A stretch of 64,000 nt of DNA, from the NCBI GenBank assembly GCA_017557885.1, contig JAFYXV010000008.1:1-64000 (forward strand), read 5' to 3'. Under the pieces are notes generated by a model. That model was not told the DNA's origin. It did not search any database and worked only from the letters and a program-made list of their open reading frames with translations. The translations under genes were made by a program, and so were the position numbers. Source of the DNA: a bacterium (GTDB lineage Bacteria; Auribacterota; UBA3054). The first letter of the stretch is position 1. Each line of letters begins with the position of its first letter. Of this stretch, positions 25,217-33,704 are shown piece by piece.

Positions 25217-26998
25217 TTACTTAAGATCGTCCGGTCTCTTCTGGGTGAAGATCTCATGGAGCTTCTCCACAGGAACTTTGTTTGTCCTGTCGTAATTGTA
25301 AACTCCGTTCTGCTCCTGCTCCACGTCCGTCAGCTGGGTGTAGCAAAATCCCTGGACGTGCGGCGCCTCAACGAAGCATTTGACGGTCTCCCTGAGCCTA
25401 GTCAAGAATTCTTCCTCGGTCTGCGGCATGCCGCCGTAGCCCCAGGTGTTGCTGGCGAAAGCTTTCCGATCGGGCGGAATGTAGCCGATGCCGCCGATCT
25501 CGTCCACCACGTAGGGCTGACCGTGCCACTTGGTCTCCTGCTGTTCCGGGAAGTTCTCGAAATAATGCCCGTTTTCATCCGCGGCCAAGAGGGAGGGAAG
25601 CTTGTCCGGCTTGTGGTACATATGCACCGTCCAGAGGTCCGTCGCGTAGTGCACGCCGCCGGACGCGGTGTTCACAGGGCGGGAGGGGTCAAGCTGCGTG
25701 CAGAGCCTGTAAGACTCCATATGGCTGTTTTCATGCTGCAGCCTGTCCTCGATCCCCCAGGTCTCGTTCCAGGGCGTCCAGGCCACGATGGAAGGATGGT
25801 TGCGGTCTCTCAGCAACACTTCCTTCCACTCGCGCTTGTGATTTTCGCAAGCCTTGGCAACGTTGGGGTCGCAGCCCCAGCTGGGGAATTCGCCCCAGGT
25901 CAGGTATCCGAGCTTGTCCGCCCAGTAGTGGAATCTTTCCTCGAAGACTTTCTGGTGCAGCCTGGCGCCGTTAAAACCGGCGGCCATAGACATCACGATG
26001 TCCTGCTTCAGGGCTTCGTCGCTGGGGGCCGTCCAGATGCCGTCGGGATAGAAGCCCTGGTCAAGCACCATGCGCATAAAGATGGGCTCGTTGTTCAAAT
26101 AGATCTTGCCGTTGGCGCAGTGATACTTTCTCATGCCGGTGTAAGATTTGACGGAGTCAACCGCAGCGCCGTCCAAAACAGTTTCCAAAACGACGTCGTA
26201 AAGGAAAGGATCGGCAGGCGACCACAACCGCATCTCGTCAAAAGACACTTCGTACTGTTTGCCTTCCTTGGCGTCCCACTCCCCTTCCGTCACGACGGTG
26301 TCGCCGCTTTTAACAACGCAGCGGAACTTCAGCCCTTCCGGAACTTCGTAAAAAGAGGGCGTGAGATAGAGTTTCTTAGAATCGATATCGGGACGCATAT
26401 AGCAATCCGACAATCCTGCCTTCCCTACCGCTTCCACCCAGACCGTCTGCCAGATGCCGGTAGTCCTCGTGTAAGAGCAGCCGTGGGACTGATAAACGAA
26501 GCACTGCTTGCCGTAAGGGTGCGTGCAGCCCATGTTGCCGAAATCGGAGCCTCTCAGCCCTTCCCGCATGACGTCCTCCACGCGCAAAATTAGATCCATC
26601 TCCTCGCCGAATTTAGCCTTTTCCGTGATGTCGTAGGCAAAAGAGCAGGCGCCGCCCCTATGCACTCCCACGGATTCGCCGTTCAGATAAGCCTCGGATT
26701 CGTAATCCACGCCGCCGAAATGCAAGATTATCCTCTTCCCTTCCCAATCGTGAGGCAGAAGCAGTTTCCGGTGATACCACATCCCTTCGATGAAATCGTA
26801 ATACCCTACTCCGGACAAAGGGCTCTCCGGGCAGAAAGGCACAGTTATCTCCTTGTCGAAGCCTTTGCTCAAAAAAAGTTCACGCCCTTTGTCGGCGCCG
26901 GAGCGGCCGAAATCGAATGTAAAGGTCCACTGTCCGTTCAGATTGAGCCAGAGTTCTCTCTGGAACTGGGGCTTGGGGTGTTCAGGTCTGGGGATCAT
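25217..26998 (-). CDS. Glycoside hydrolase family 2 enzyme, no signal peptide
   Basis: A 593-aa GH2 enzyme opening IPRPEHPKPQFQRELWLNLNGQWTF with no signal, so probably cytoplasmic. The acid/base is in VAWTPWNETWGI (Glu about 412) and the nucleophile in YVVDEIGGIGY (Glu about 500). It shares layout with the following GH2 lipoprotein but lacks its C-terminal module, so the pair may split outside and inside steps of one glycan. It is first in the minus-strand run reaching tsaE. A TGGTAA-type palindrome lies about 40 bases upstream. Confidence 0.9.
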   Translation of the reverse strand: MIPRPEHPKPQFQRELWLNLNGQWTFTFDFGRSGADKGRELFLSKGFDKEITVPFCPESPLSGVGYYDFIEGMWYHRKLLLPHDWEGKRIILHFGGVDYESEAYLNGESVGVHRGGACSFAYDITEKAKFGEEMDLILRVEDVMREGLRGSDFGNMGCTHPYGKQCFVYQSHGCSYTRTTGIWQTVWVEAVGKAGLSDCYMRPDIDSKKLYLTPSFYEVPEGLKFRCVVKSGDTVVTEGEWDAKEGKQYEVSFDEMRLWSPADPFLYDVVLETVLDGAAVDSVKSYTGMRKYHCANGKIYLNNEPIFMRMVLDQGFYPDGIWTAPSDEALKQDIVMSMAAGFNGARLHQKVFEERFHYWADKLGYLTWGEFPSWGCDPNVAKACENHKREWKEVLLRDRNHPSIVAWTPWNETWGIEDRLQHENSHMESYRLCTQLDPSRPVNTASGGVHYATDLWTVHMYHKPDKLPSLLAADENGHYFENFPEQQETKWHGQPYVVDEIGGIGYIPPDRKAFASNTWGYGGMPQTEEEFLTRLRETVKCFVEAPHVQGFCYTQLTDVEQEQNGVYNYDRTNKVPVEKLHEIFTQKRPDDLK

Positions 26999-27038
26999 GC
27001 TTTTTCCTTATTGATAAAATTAAAGATGTTCATCATTA

Positions 27039-27052
27039 TGGTAATTTTACCA
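27039..27052. promoter_or_regulatory. Palindrome TGGTAA-TT-TTACCA upstream of the GH2 pair
   Basis: A 6-bp inverted repeat with a 2-base centre sits 41 bases before the GH2 ATG at 26998, where an operator for a sugar-responsive repressor would be expected. No regulator gene lies nearby, and short palindromes arise by chance in AT-rich gaps. Confidence 0.3.
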
Positions 27053-27084
27053 AATAAGCGGAAGCAATTCCAGCAATTCGGCAC

Positions 27085-27113
27085 TTGACTTTAAGGGCTC
27101 TTTATACTACAAT
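27085..27113 (+). promoter_or_regulatory. Sigma-70-type promoter of tRNA-Gln
   Basis: TTGACT and TACAAT are 17 bases apart, and the -10 ends 22 bases before the mature tRNA. Each hexamer differs from the consensus at one position, a strong promoter by eye. Confidence 0.8.
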
Positions 27114-27135
27114 TCTCATCACCATTTTGACAATT

Positions 27136-27209
27136 AGGCGTGTGGTGTAATGGTAACACTTCGGATTCTGGTTCCGCCATTCTAGGTTCGAGTCCTGGCA
27201 CGCCTGCCA
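27136..27209 (+). tRNA. tRNA-Gln (anticodon CTG)
   Basis: A 74-base cloverleaf with a 7-bp acceptor (AGGCGTG/CACGCCT), D stem GTGT/ACAC, anticodon loop TTCTGGT with CTG at the anticodon, and T arm with TTCGAGT. Discriminator G and CCA are encoded. The first anticodon-stem pair is a T-C mismatch; the rest pair. It has its own promoter and terminator. Confidence 0.93.
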
Positions 27210-27216
27210 ATATTAA

Positions 27217-27244
27217 AAAAGCGGTGTCGCAAGACACCGCTTTT
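27217..27244. terminator. Bidirectional terminator between tRNA-Gln and manA
   Basis: An AAAAGCGGTGTC stem with GCAA tetraloop and its exact complement GACACCGCTTTT. A and T runs flank both sides, so it can end the tRNA transcript and the convergent manA transcript. Confidence 0.85.
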
Positions 27245-27269
27245 GTTATTTGCCTGTTTGTCTTCCCTT

Positions 27270-28310
27270 TTAGAGCTGGGGCTGGGGCCGGGCAGCGATG
27301 GAGGCCTTGCGGTCCTCGTTCTTGTCGAACTTGCCGGCGAAAATTTCCAGCATCACGCAGTGGGTGGCCGGGACCAGGCTGAAGTCGTAGAGGCAGGCCG
27401 GGATCAAAATCGTGTCGCCGGGATGGAACTCGATATCCTCGAAGAGACTGTCCGGGGAGATGATGGTGCCGTGGCCCTCCACGTTGCAAAGGAGCCTGAA
27501 CTGGTTGTAGGTGTAGTCGTGGATGGGTTCCCTGAAGGAATACTTGTAAAGGGAGAAGCATTCGTTCAGGCAGATCTTCGAGCAGAGACTGTTAAGCTTC
27601 ACTTCCTTCACGAAATCGTTCTGATCCTGGAATTTCAAAACGTCCAGCACTTTCTCTATATCCAGCGGACGCTCCTCGCCTTTCGCGGCGCCGCGGTTGT
27701 AGTCGTAGGCGCGGTAGGTTATGTCGGAGTTTTGGGAGACTTCGGCGGCGATGAGGCCGCGGCCGAGACCGTGGATCGTGCCCGGCGGAATAATGATGGA
27801 CTGTCCTTTCTCCACCGCATAGGTGTGCATGACATCCATAGCCTGGCCCTTCCTGATGGCGTTCTTGGCTTTTTCAGCCGTCACGCCGGGCTTGAAGCTT
27901 CTGGAGACCATCGCGTCCGGCTTGGCGTCCACGATGTACCAGGCTTCGAATTTGCCGTTGGCATTCTCGTACTTCATGGCGTAGCGGTCGTCGGGGTGGA
28001 CCTGGATGGAAAGGGCCTCCTCGGCGTTGATGTACTTGAAGATCACAGGGAAGCCGGTGTACTGGTACTGGCTGGCCTGGCGGCCGTAAACCTCCTGGGG
28101 ATACTGCTTGCAAAGATTCGTCAGACTGATGCCGGCCAGGGGGCCTTCCGCCACCGTGGAGGAATAGTTGGGATTGTCGACGATCTCTATGGATTCACCA
28201 ACGGGAGAGACGGGAGGGGTGGGCCGGTTGAAGAAACGCGTCAAGCAACGACCGCCCCAAACTTTCGCCCGATAGTAGGGCTTGAATTTCATCGGATAGA
28301 AAACTGCCAT
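27270..28310 (-). CDS. manA: Mannose-6-phosphate isomerase, class I
   Basis: ManA interconverts mannose 6-phosphate and fructose 6-phosphate. The 346-aa cupin protein begins FKPYYRAKVWGGRCL; FKYINAEEALSIQVHPDD and GKFEAWYIVDAKPDAM carry metal ligands, and IIPPGTIHGLGRG holds the further His. This is the short zinc-dependent form common in Firmicutes and Bacteroidota. A GAGGAG ribosome site precedes the ATG. It could feed mannose from glycan degradation into glycolysis, or supply GDP-sugar synthesis. It converges on tRNA-Gln, with which it shares a terminator. Confidence 0.94.
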   Translation of the reverse strand: MAVFYPMKFKPYYRAKVWGGRCLTRFFNRPTPPVSPVGESIEIVDNPNYSSTVAEGPLAGISLTNLCKQYPQEVYGRQASQYQYTGFPVIFKYINAEEALSIQVHPDDRYAMKYENANGKFEAWYIVDAKPDAMVSRSFKPGVTAEKAKNAIRKGQAMDVMHTYAVEKGQSIIIPPGTIHGLGRGLIAAEVSQNSDITYRAYDYNRGAAKGEERPLDIEKVLDVLKFQDQNDFVKEVKLNSLCSKICLNECFSLYKYSFREPIHDYTYNQFRLLCNVEGHGTIISPDSLFEDIEFHPGDTILIPACLYDFSLVPATHCVMLEIFAGKFDKNEDRKASIAARPQPQL

Positions 28311-28339
28311 TTGACTTTTACTCCTCTTTGTAGTATTAT
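28311..28339 (+). promoter_or_regulatory. Sigma-70-type promoter of tRNA-Ala
   Basis: TTGACT and TATTAT with 17-base spacing, 16 bases before the mature tRNA. The -35 is identical to that of tRNA-Gln. It overlaps the divergent leader of manA. Confidence 0.8.
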
Positions 28340-28355
28340 TGTCGTCGTTTTCCGT

Positions 28356-28431
<76 letters not shown>

Positions 28432-28435
28432 AATT

Positions 28436-28461
28436 CCGTCCTTTGAAAGGGCGGTTTTTTT
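28436..28461 (+). terminator. Terminator after tRNA-Ala
   Basis: Stem CCGTCCTT/AAGGGCGG with one wobble pair followed by seven T, five bases after the tRNA CCA end. Confidence 0.8.
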
Positions 28462-28486
28462 GTTTCTTTCCCCTTTCACGGCTTTT

Positions 28487-29182
28487 TTACCAGTGTAAAA
28501 TTTCCGCCACATGGGGGAGCTTCGGTTTAAGAAGCGTTTTTATGGCCCTGGCGTACTGGACCATCTCCCACTGCGCGCCGGCGTGGTCCCTGATCTCCAG
28601 GAAATGCGCCAGGTTGTGCAGGTCCACGGTCGCCCAGAAAGTCGTCATGACGTTCTGGGTGAGAACGCCCCTGGCCTGTTCCCGGCAGACGCCCATCTTA
28701 AGCAGCGCCTCGTATTCCCTGAGGCTCTGCTCGTTGGCGGCCTTGATGGCAGACCGGGCTTTTTCCTGCTCTTCCTTCGGCATGGTGTCCTCGGAGGCCT
28801 GGCGGTTGTTCTCGCTCTGCGATCTCACAAGGGGCGGAACATAGAATTCAATGTCCGTTTCCGTATAGCGGCGGCTGATCTCGTTGTAAGACCAGGTGCG
28901 GTGGCGGTGCCACTGGCTCCTTACGAAAAGCGGGCAGTGAACTATGAAGGAGAAGACCACGTGTTCCAGAGGGCTGGTGTGGCGGTTCTCCAAAAGATAC
29001 TTCATCAGGATGATGTCGCGCTCCTTGATCTCGGAAACGAATTTCCCGAAGGAGACTCTGGCGGCGTTTACGATGGTAGTCTCGCTTCCCATCATCTCCA
29101 CCAGGCCGACCCAGCCCTGGCCGTCCAGGACCATAACGTGGTCCTTTGGCGGTTCGTTTACGTTCAATACTGTTTCTGACAT
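28487..29182 (-). CDS. thyX: FAD-dependent thymidylate synthase
   Basis: ThyX makes dTMP from dUMP with methylene-tetrahydrofolate, FAD and NADPH. The family signature RHRTWSYNEISRRY lies near residues 93-106, preceded by HTSPLEHVVFSFIVHCPLFVRSQW. I start at the ATG at 29182 (231 aa), which has GGAG eight bases upstream; the open frame extends to a TTG at 29209. Its presence suggests that the host may lack ThyA, which cannot be checked here. It stands alone between tRNA-Ala and a divergent HIT gene. Confidence 0.95.
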   Translation of the reverse strand: MSETVLNVNEPPKDHVMVLDGQGWVGLVEMMGSETTIVNAARVSFGKFVSEIKERDIILMKYLLENRHTSPLEHVVFSFIVHCPLFVRSQWHRHRTWSYNEISRRYTETDIEFYVPPLVRSQSENNRQASEDTMPKEEQEKARSAIKAANEQSLREYEALLKMGVCREQARGVLTQNVMTTFWATVDLHNLAHFLEIRDHAGAQWEMVQYARAIKTLLKPKLPHVAEILHW

Positions 29183-29271
29183 GTCACACACTCCAAAATT
29201 ATCAGACAAATTAGTCTCACTTTCATCTTATCATCCCTGTCAATTATTCCCTTCCCCGGCCTTTTTCTGAT

Positions 29272-29301
29272 TTACCCTGCAACCGGGACCTGATTTATGA
29301 T
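29272..29301 (+). promoter_or_regulatory. Putative promoter of the HIT-M42-surface sugar run
   Basis: TTACCC and TATGAT are 18 bases apart, and the -10 ends 14 bases before the ATG at 29316. Transcripts would have a very short leader with no Shine-Dalgarno site. The -35 is weak. Confidence 0.45.
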
Positions 29302-29315
29302 AAAATAAATAACTA

Positions 29316-29882
29316 ATGAAAAATACTGAAAAAGAAGAACAACTTTTAGCCGAAGCCCTGCAGGATTCCCTTCGGAAGGTGGGGAACGTCTGGGCACCCT
29401 GGCGGACGGCCTACATCGCCTCCCACCCCAGGGACGGCAAATGCGTTTTCTGCGCCAAAGCAGAAGCTTCTCCTGAAAAAGACCGGGAGAACCTCCTTTT
29501 GGAGCGCGGAAAAAAATGCTTTGTTTGCATGAACGCCTACCCCTATACGCCGGGGCATGTGCTTATTCTTCCCTACGCCCACGTCGAGACCCTCGGCGAA
29601 CTTGACGAAGAGACCTACAATGAATTCTTCGCGCTTCTGAAAAAGTGGCAGGGCATCGTCAGGGAAAGCGTGGGCGCGGGCGGCCTCAACATCGGCATCA
29701 ACATGGGCAAGATAGCCGGCGCCGGCATCGCCGAGCATCTGCACATGCACATCGTCCCCCGCTACTTCGGCGACACCAACTTCATCACCACCTGCGCCGA
29801 CACCCGGGTGATCTCCCGCTCTTTATTAGACATCTACGATCTTTATCTTTCACATAACCCCCAAAAAGAAGAAGAAAAATGA
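29316..29882 (+). CDS. HIT family hydrolase (Ap4A-type)
   Basis: A 188-aa HIT protein of the longer type with an N-terminal extension (VWAPWRTAYIAS) and Cys pair CVFC. NAYPYTPGHVLILPYAHVETL is the core strand region, NIGINMGKIAGAGIAEHLHMHIVPRY includes the triad HLHMH. This subgroup includes Ap4A hydrolases and phosphorylases. No Shine-Dalgarno site is visible. The stop overlaps the M42 gene start (ATGA), so they are coupled. It is distinct from the Hint-type protein at 22534. Confidence 0.92.
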   Translation: MKNTEKEEQLLAEALQDSLRKVGNVWAPWRTAYIASHPRDGKCVFCAKAEASPEKDRENLLLERGKKCFVCMNAYPYTPGHVLILPYAHVETLGELDEETYNEFFALLKKWQGIVRESVGAGGLNIGINMGKIAGAGIAEHLHMHIVPRYFGDTNFITTCADTRVISRSLLDIYDLYLSHNPQKEEEK

Positions 29883-30934
29883 AAAAATCCAGCATGGCTT
29901 ATTTGGAAAAACTCCTGAACGCCCCCAGCCCCACCGGCTACGAAGACGGCGCCAGGAACATTTGGCGCGCGGAAATGAGATCCGTCGCGGATAAAGTTTA
30001 CGGCGACACCCACGGCAACAGCTTCGCCGTTCTGAACGAGAAAGGCAAAAGGAAAGTCATGCTGGCCGGCCATATCGACGAGATCGGCTTCCAGGTGCAG
30101 TCTATCTGCGACGGCGTCATCAAATTCCAGCCTCTGGGCGGCTTCGACACCAACATCATCCCCGGCCGCCGCGTCATCATCCACACCGCCAAAGGGCCCC
30201 TGCCCGGCGTCATCGGCAAAAAGGCCATCCATCTGATGTCCGCGGACGAAAGAAAGAAGACCACCGAATTCCGCGACATGTGGATCGACACCGGCATCTA
30301 CGATGAGGAAGAGCTGAAAGCCGCCGTGGAAGTGGGCGATCCCATAACCTACGGCTACACCCTGGAAAAACTGGCCCACGACGTTTACGTCGGCCGCGGC
30401 GTGGACGACAGGATCGGCGCCTTCATTATTGGCGAAGTCCTGAGAAATCTGAAAGACAAAAACTTGGGCGACCTAGCGGTCTATGCGGTCGCCACCGTCC
30501 AGGAAGAGATCGGTCTCAGGGGCGCCGTGACGGCCGCCGGCAGCATCAAGCCTGAGTTCGGCTTCGCGGTGGACGTCTGCCACTGCCTGATGCCGGGCGT
30601 GGGCAAAGACGTGGTGGGCGACGTAACCATGGGCAAAGGCGCCGTGGTGACGAGGGGCCCGAACATCAACCCGAAACTTTTCGACCTGGTCGTGAAGACC
30701 GCAAATAAAAAGAAGATCATCTTCCAGCGCGACGCGGCCTGCCGCGGCACCGGCACCGACGCCAACGCCATGCAGCTTTCTAGCGGAGGCGTGGCCTGCC
30801 AGCTGATCTCCATCCCCAACCGCTATATGCACACGCCGGTGGAACTCTTCGACATGAAGGACGTGGAATCCGCCATCGCCCTGATGACCGAGACGATCCT
30901 GGCCGTGGATAAGAAAACCTCTTTTGTGATCTAA
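29879..30934 (+). CDS. M42 family metallopeptidase
   Basis: A 351-aa M42 aminopeptidase of the tetrahedral TET/FrvX family. Metal ligands lie in LAGHIDEIGF, GRGVDDRIGAF (bridging Asp), VQEEIGLRGA (catalytic Glu pair), and the last His in PNRYMHTPVE. TGTDANAMQLSSGGVACQLI is a conserved block. It would trim peptides in the cytoplasm. It follows the HIT gene with overlap and precedes the sugar aminotransferase by 5 bases, so these housekeeping and surface genes share a transcript. Confidence 0.93.
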   Translation: MKKSSMAYLEKLLNAPSPTGYEDGARNIWRAEMRSVADKVYGDTHGNSFAVLNEKGKRKVMLAGHIDEIGFQVQSICDGVIKFQPLGGFDTNIIPGRRVIIHTAKGPLPGVIGKKAIHLMSADERKKTTEFRDMWIDTGIYDEEELKAAVEVGDPITYGYTLEKLAHDVYVGRGVDDRIGAFIIGEVLRNLKDKNLGDLAVYAVATVQEEIGLRGAVTAAGSIKPEFGFAVDVCHCLMPGVGKDVVGDVTMGKGAVVTRGPNINPKLFDLVVKTANKKKIIFQRDAACRGTGTDANAMQLSSGGVACQLISIPNRYMHTPVELFDMKDVESAIALMTETILAVDKKTSFVI

Positions 30935-30939
30935 AAACA

Positions 30940-32097
30940 ATGAGCGAAACAAAATATCACATTCCCCTCTCAAGTCCGGACATCACGGAGAGGGAGATCC
31001 AGGCCGTAACGGAGGTCATGAAGACCGGAACGCTGAGCCTTGGACCGAAGCTTCCGGAATTTGAAAAAGCCATCGCCGATTACGCCGGCGTGAAGCACGG
31101 CGTGGCGGTGAACTCCGGAACGAGCGGACTGCACCTGACGGTGAGAGCTCTGGGCCTGAAGCCCGGCGACGAAGTCATCACGACTTCCTTCTCCTTCATC
31201 GCCTCCTCCAACTGCGTGATCTTTGAAGGCGCCAAGCCCGTCTTCATCGACATCGATCCCGTCAACATGAACTTCGATATCGATAGAATAGAAGGCGCCA
31301 TCACCGAGAAGACCAAAGCCATCGTGGCGGTGCACGCTTTCGGCATGCCCGTCGACATGGCGAAAGTCATGGAAGTGGCCAGAAAGCACAACCTGGCCGT
31401 CATCGAGGACGCCTGCGAAGCCATCGGCGCCCTCATTAAGGACGGTGATAGCTGGAAAATGGCCGGCACCTTCGGCGACTGCGGCCTCTACGCTTTCTAT
31501 CCCAACAAGCAGATCACCACAGGCGAAGGCGGCATCATCATAACCGACAATGACGAGATCGCCCGTCTGTGCGTCTCCATGCGCAACCAGGGCAGAGACG
31601 CCGGCATGGGCTGGCTCGCGCACGCGAGATTAGGCTACAACTACAGGCTCAGCGACATGAGCTGCGCCCTGGGCACCGTCCAGGTCTCGCGCCTGGGCGA
31701 TATACTGCCGAAGCGCGCGGAAGTGGCCGCCCGCTACACGAAGCTTTTCACGGAGGAGATCCCCGAAGTTGTCCTCCCCTGCCCGGACCCGGAAAACTTG
31801 AGAAGAAGCTGGTTCGTTTACGTCATCCAGCTGCCCAAAGCTTACACCGGCGACCAGCGCAACGAGCTCATAACGCACCTGCGTTCCCTGGGCATCGGCT
31901 GCAACCAGTATTTCTCCCCCATCCATCTGCAGCCCTTCTATCAGAAGGAATACGGCTGGAAGCGCGGAGATCTGCCTGTGACCGAATACATGGGCGACCA
32001 CAGCATGTCCATCCCCTTCTTCAACAAGTTAAAGGAAGAGGACCAGAGGATCGTGGTATCCGAGATCAAAAAATGGCTTAAGGAAAATCCGGCCTGA
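30940..32097 (+). CDS. DegT/DnrJ/EryC1/StrS family sugar aminotransferase
   Basis: A 385-aa PLP enzyme of the sugar aminotransferase family: TGTLSLGPKLPEFEKAIADYAGVKHGVAVNSGTSGLHL (opening, here given in part), EDACEAIGA, and the PLP lysine in FYPNKQITTGEGG. It adds an amino group to a keto-sugar nucleotide. With the WbpM/PglF-like dehydratase three genes on, a pathway from UDP-GlcNAc through the 4-keto-6-deoxy sugar to an amino sugar of the bacillosamine type is plausible; the exact sugar is an inference. Confidence 0.92.
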   Translation: MSETKYHIPLSSPDITEREIQAVTEVMKTGTLSLGPKLPEFEKAIADYAGVKHGVAVNSGTSGLHLTVRALGLKPGDEVITTSFSFIASSNCVIFEGAKPVFIDIDPVNMNFDIDRIEGAITEKTKAIVAVHAFGMPVDMAKVMEVARKHNLAVIEDACEAIGALIKDGDSWKMAGTFGDCGLYAFYPNKQITTGEGGIIITDNDEIARLCVSMRNQGRDAGMGWLAHARLGYNYRLSDMSCALGTVQVSRLGDILPKRAEVAARYTKLFTEEIPEVVLPCPDPENLRRSWFVYVIQLPKAYTGDQRNELITHLRSLGIGCNQYFSPIHLQPFYQKEYGWKRGDLPVTEYMGDHSMSIPFFNKLKEEDQRIVVSEIKKWLKENPA

Positions 32098-33701
32098 TGA
32101 GCGAAGGTAAAGGCGTCAAATTTCTGAAACTCCTGGCGGAGCACGGGCTCGCCGTGACAATAGGGCTCGCGATCCTCGTCAGGGTCTATCTCCTCCTCAT
32201 AAGGGAGTACGTCATCGTCAACGACGGGCTCCTTTACGTCCAGTGGATAGAGAAGATCCAGGAGCTCGGCTTCAAGGGCGCCTTTACCAGAGCTTATCCT
32301 TTCAACCTCTTCCCGCTTTTCGCGGCCTTCTTGCAGAAGATCTCCTGCGGAACGCTTTCCGCCGAGACTTCCGTCCTTATCCTGAACTTCTTCTTCGGGC
32401 TTCTGGCGCTGGTTCCCGTTTATCTTCTGGCAAAGCGGATCTTCGGGAAACTGCCTGCCCTGGTCACGGGCTTCTACATCGCCTGGCACCCCATCTTCAC
32501 GGAAGTCTCCTGCCAGGTGTTGAGGGAAGCCTCCGCCATCTGCTTCGGGCTTTGGGCGGTCTATTTCCTTTTGACCGGCCTGGAAAAGGAAGAGCCCAGG
32601 GAATGGGATCACAGGAAGCTGGCCTTGAGCCTGGTCTTCATTTTCCTGGCGCTTTTGATCAGGCTCGAGATGCTCTCGCTTCTTTTTGTCGCGATCATTA
32701 CGCTCTTTTTGGCGCACTATGAGAAAGGGCGTGACAATCATTTCAAGGCCAGGCTCAGGATCTTCTTCATCTGCGCGGCCGTCCTTCTAATTTCGGCCGC
32801 CGCCATGTTCGGCGCCGTAAGATGCGTGAAGGGCCAATGGGATTTCGCCAGGCTCGACAAGATCTTCTCCGCCCAGGGAATGGGCGAGGAAAAATACGGC
32901 GTGGACGATCCTCTGAAACCCTCCGCCGAGATCTACGACGCCCAGGGCAATCCTATCCCGATGGCGAGAATGAAATACGCCTTCGCGCACCTGGCCTGGG
33001 ACCATCAGCGGGCTTTGTTCGGCTACGAGATCCTCTACAAGACCTGGAAGACGCTGCACCCGGTGGGATTGGCGCTTCTCCTTGTCGCGTTCTATTACCT
33101 CGTGACGAAAAAGCCTCTGAAACTCTGCGCCCCGATCAACGTACTGACGGTTGCTTTGATCGTGATCATGGGCGCCGTCTTCTACCGCTACGTCTCCACG
33201 AAATTCGCGGTCAGCAACCGGCACATTGTGCTGCCGGTCTTCGTGCTCTCCGTTTACATGGGCCTCTTCACCACTTATCTGAGAGTGGAGAAAGGCTGGC
33301 AGAAACTGCTGTTGGCCGTCTCCATTGCGGCGGCTTTCCTGATGCTCACTTACAAAGCCTTCCGCCCCTTGGAAAGCCACAGGCTTCCCCTCAAGCTTTA
33401 CGGAAAACAGCTGGCCGCCAAAAAGATCCTGCCGGAAAAAGCCTTGCTCATAGAGCCGGACGGCCTGAAGCAGCTTTCCTACTACGCCGGCGCGAAACAC
33501 AAGATGTGGGCCTCGCAGACTTCCGAGGAACTGCTGGAACAGCTGGCCAAAAAGGAGAACGCCTTCCTGCTGGTCAATTTCCGGGACGGCAGCCACACCG
33601 CGGCTTTCCTGCCCATAAAAGACAAACTGGAATACCTGGATTCCCTGGAACCCGTCGATAAAAAATTTGAACTGAAACTTTACCGCCTGAAAAAGGAGTA
33701 A
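32097..33701 (+). CDS. GT-C fold glycosyltransferase (ArnT/PMT-like), multi-pass membrane
   Basis: A 534-aa membrane protein with about ten TM helices, then about 120 soluble residues at the C-terminus. The first extracytoplasmic loop has the acidic spot YVIVNDGLLYVQW with an Asp where GT39-like enzymes keep their catalytic acid. These enzymes take a sugar from a polyprenyl phosphate. The ATG overlaps the aminotransferase stop by one base. It probably adds a sugar to a surface glycan or protein; donor and acceptor are unknown. GT39 or GT83 membership is by eye only. Confidence 0.7.
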   Translation: MSEGKGVKFLKLLAEHGLAVTIGLAILVRVYLLLIREYVIVNDGLLYVQWIEKIQELGFKGAFTRAYPFNLFPLFAAFLQKISCGTLSAETSVLILNFFFGLLALVPVYLLAKRIFGKLPALVTGFYIAWHPIFTEVSCQVLREASAICFGLWAVYFLLTGLEKEEPREWDHRKLALSLVFIFLALLIRLEMLSLLFVAIITLFLAHYEKGRDNHFKARLRIFFICAAVLLISAAAMFGAVRCVKGQWDFARLDKIFSAQGMGEEKYGVDDPLKPSAEIYDAQGNPIPMARMKYAFAHLAWDHQRALFGYEILYKTWKTLHPVGLALLLVAFYYLVTKKPLKLCAPINVLTVALIVIMGAVFYRYVSTKFAVSNRHIVLPVFVLSVYMGLFTTYLRVEKGWQKLLLAVSIAAAFLMLTYKAFRPLESHRLPLKLYGKQLAAKKILPEKALLIEPDGLKQLSYYAGAKHKMWASQTSEELLEQLAKKENAFLLVNFRDGSHTAAFLPIKDKLEYLDSLEPVDKKFELKLYRLKKE

Positions 33702-33704
33702 ATC

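Noticed and set aside
29238-29243. TTGACA on the minus strand as a -35 for thyX
   Set aside because: No acceptable -10 lies 16-18 bases downstream.
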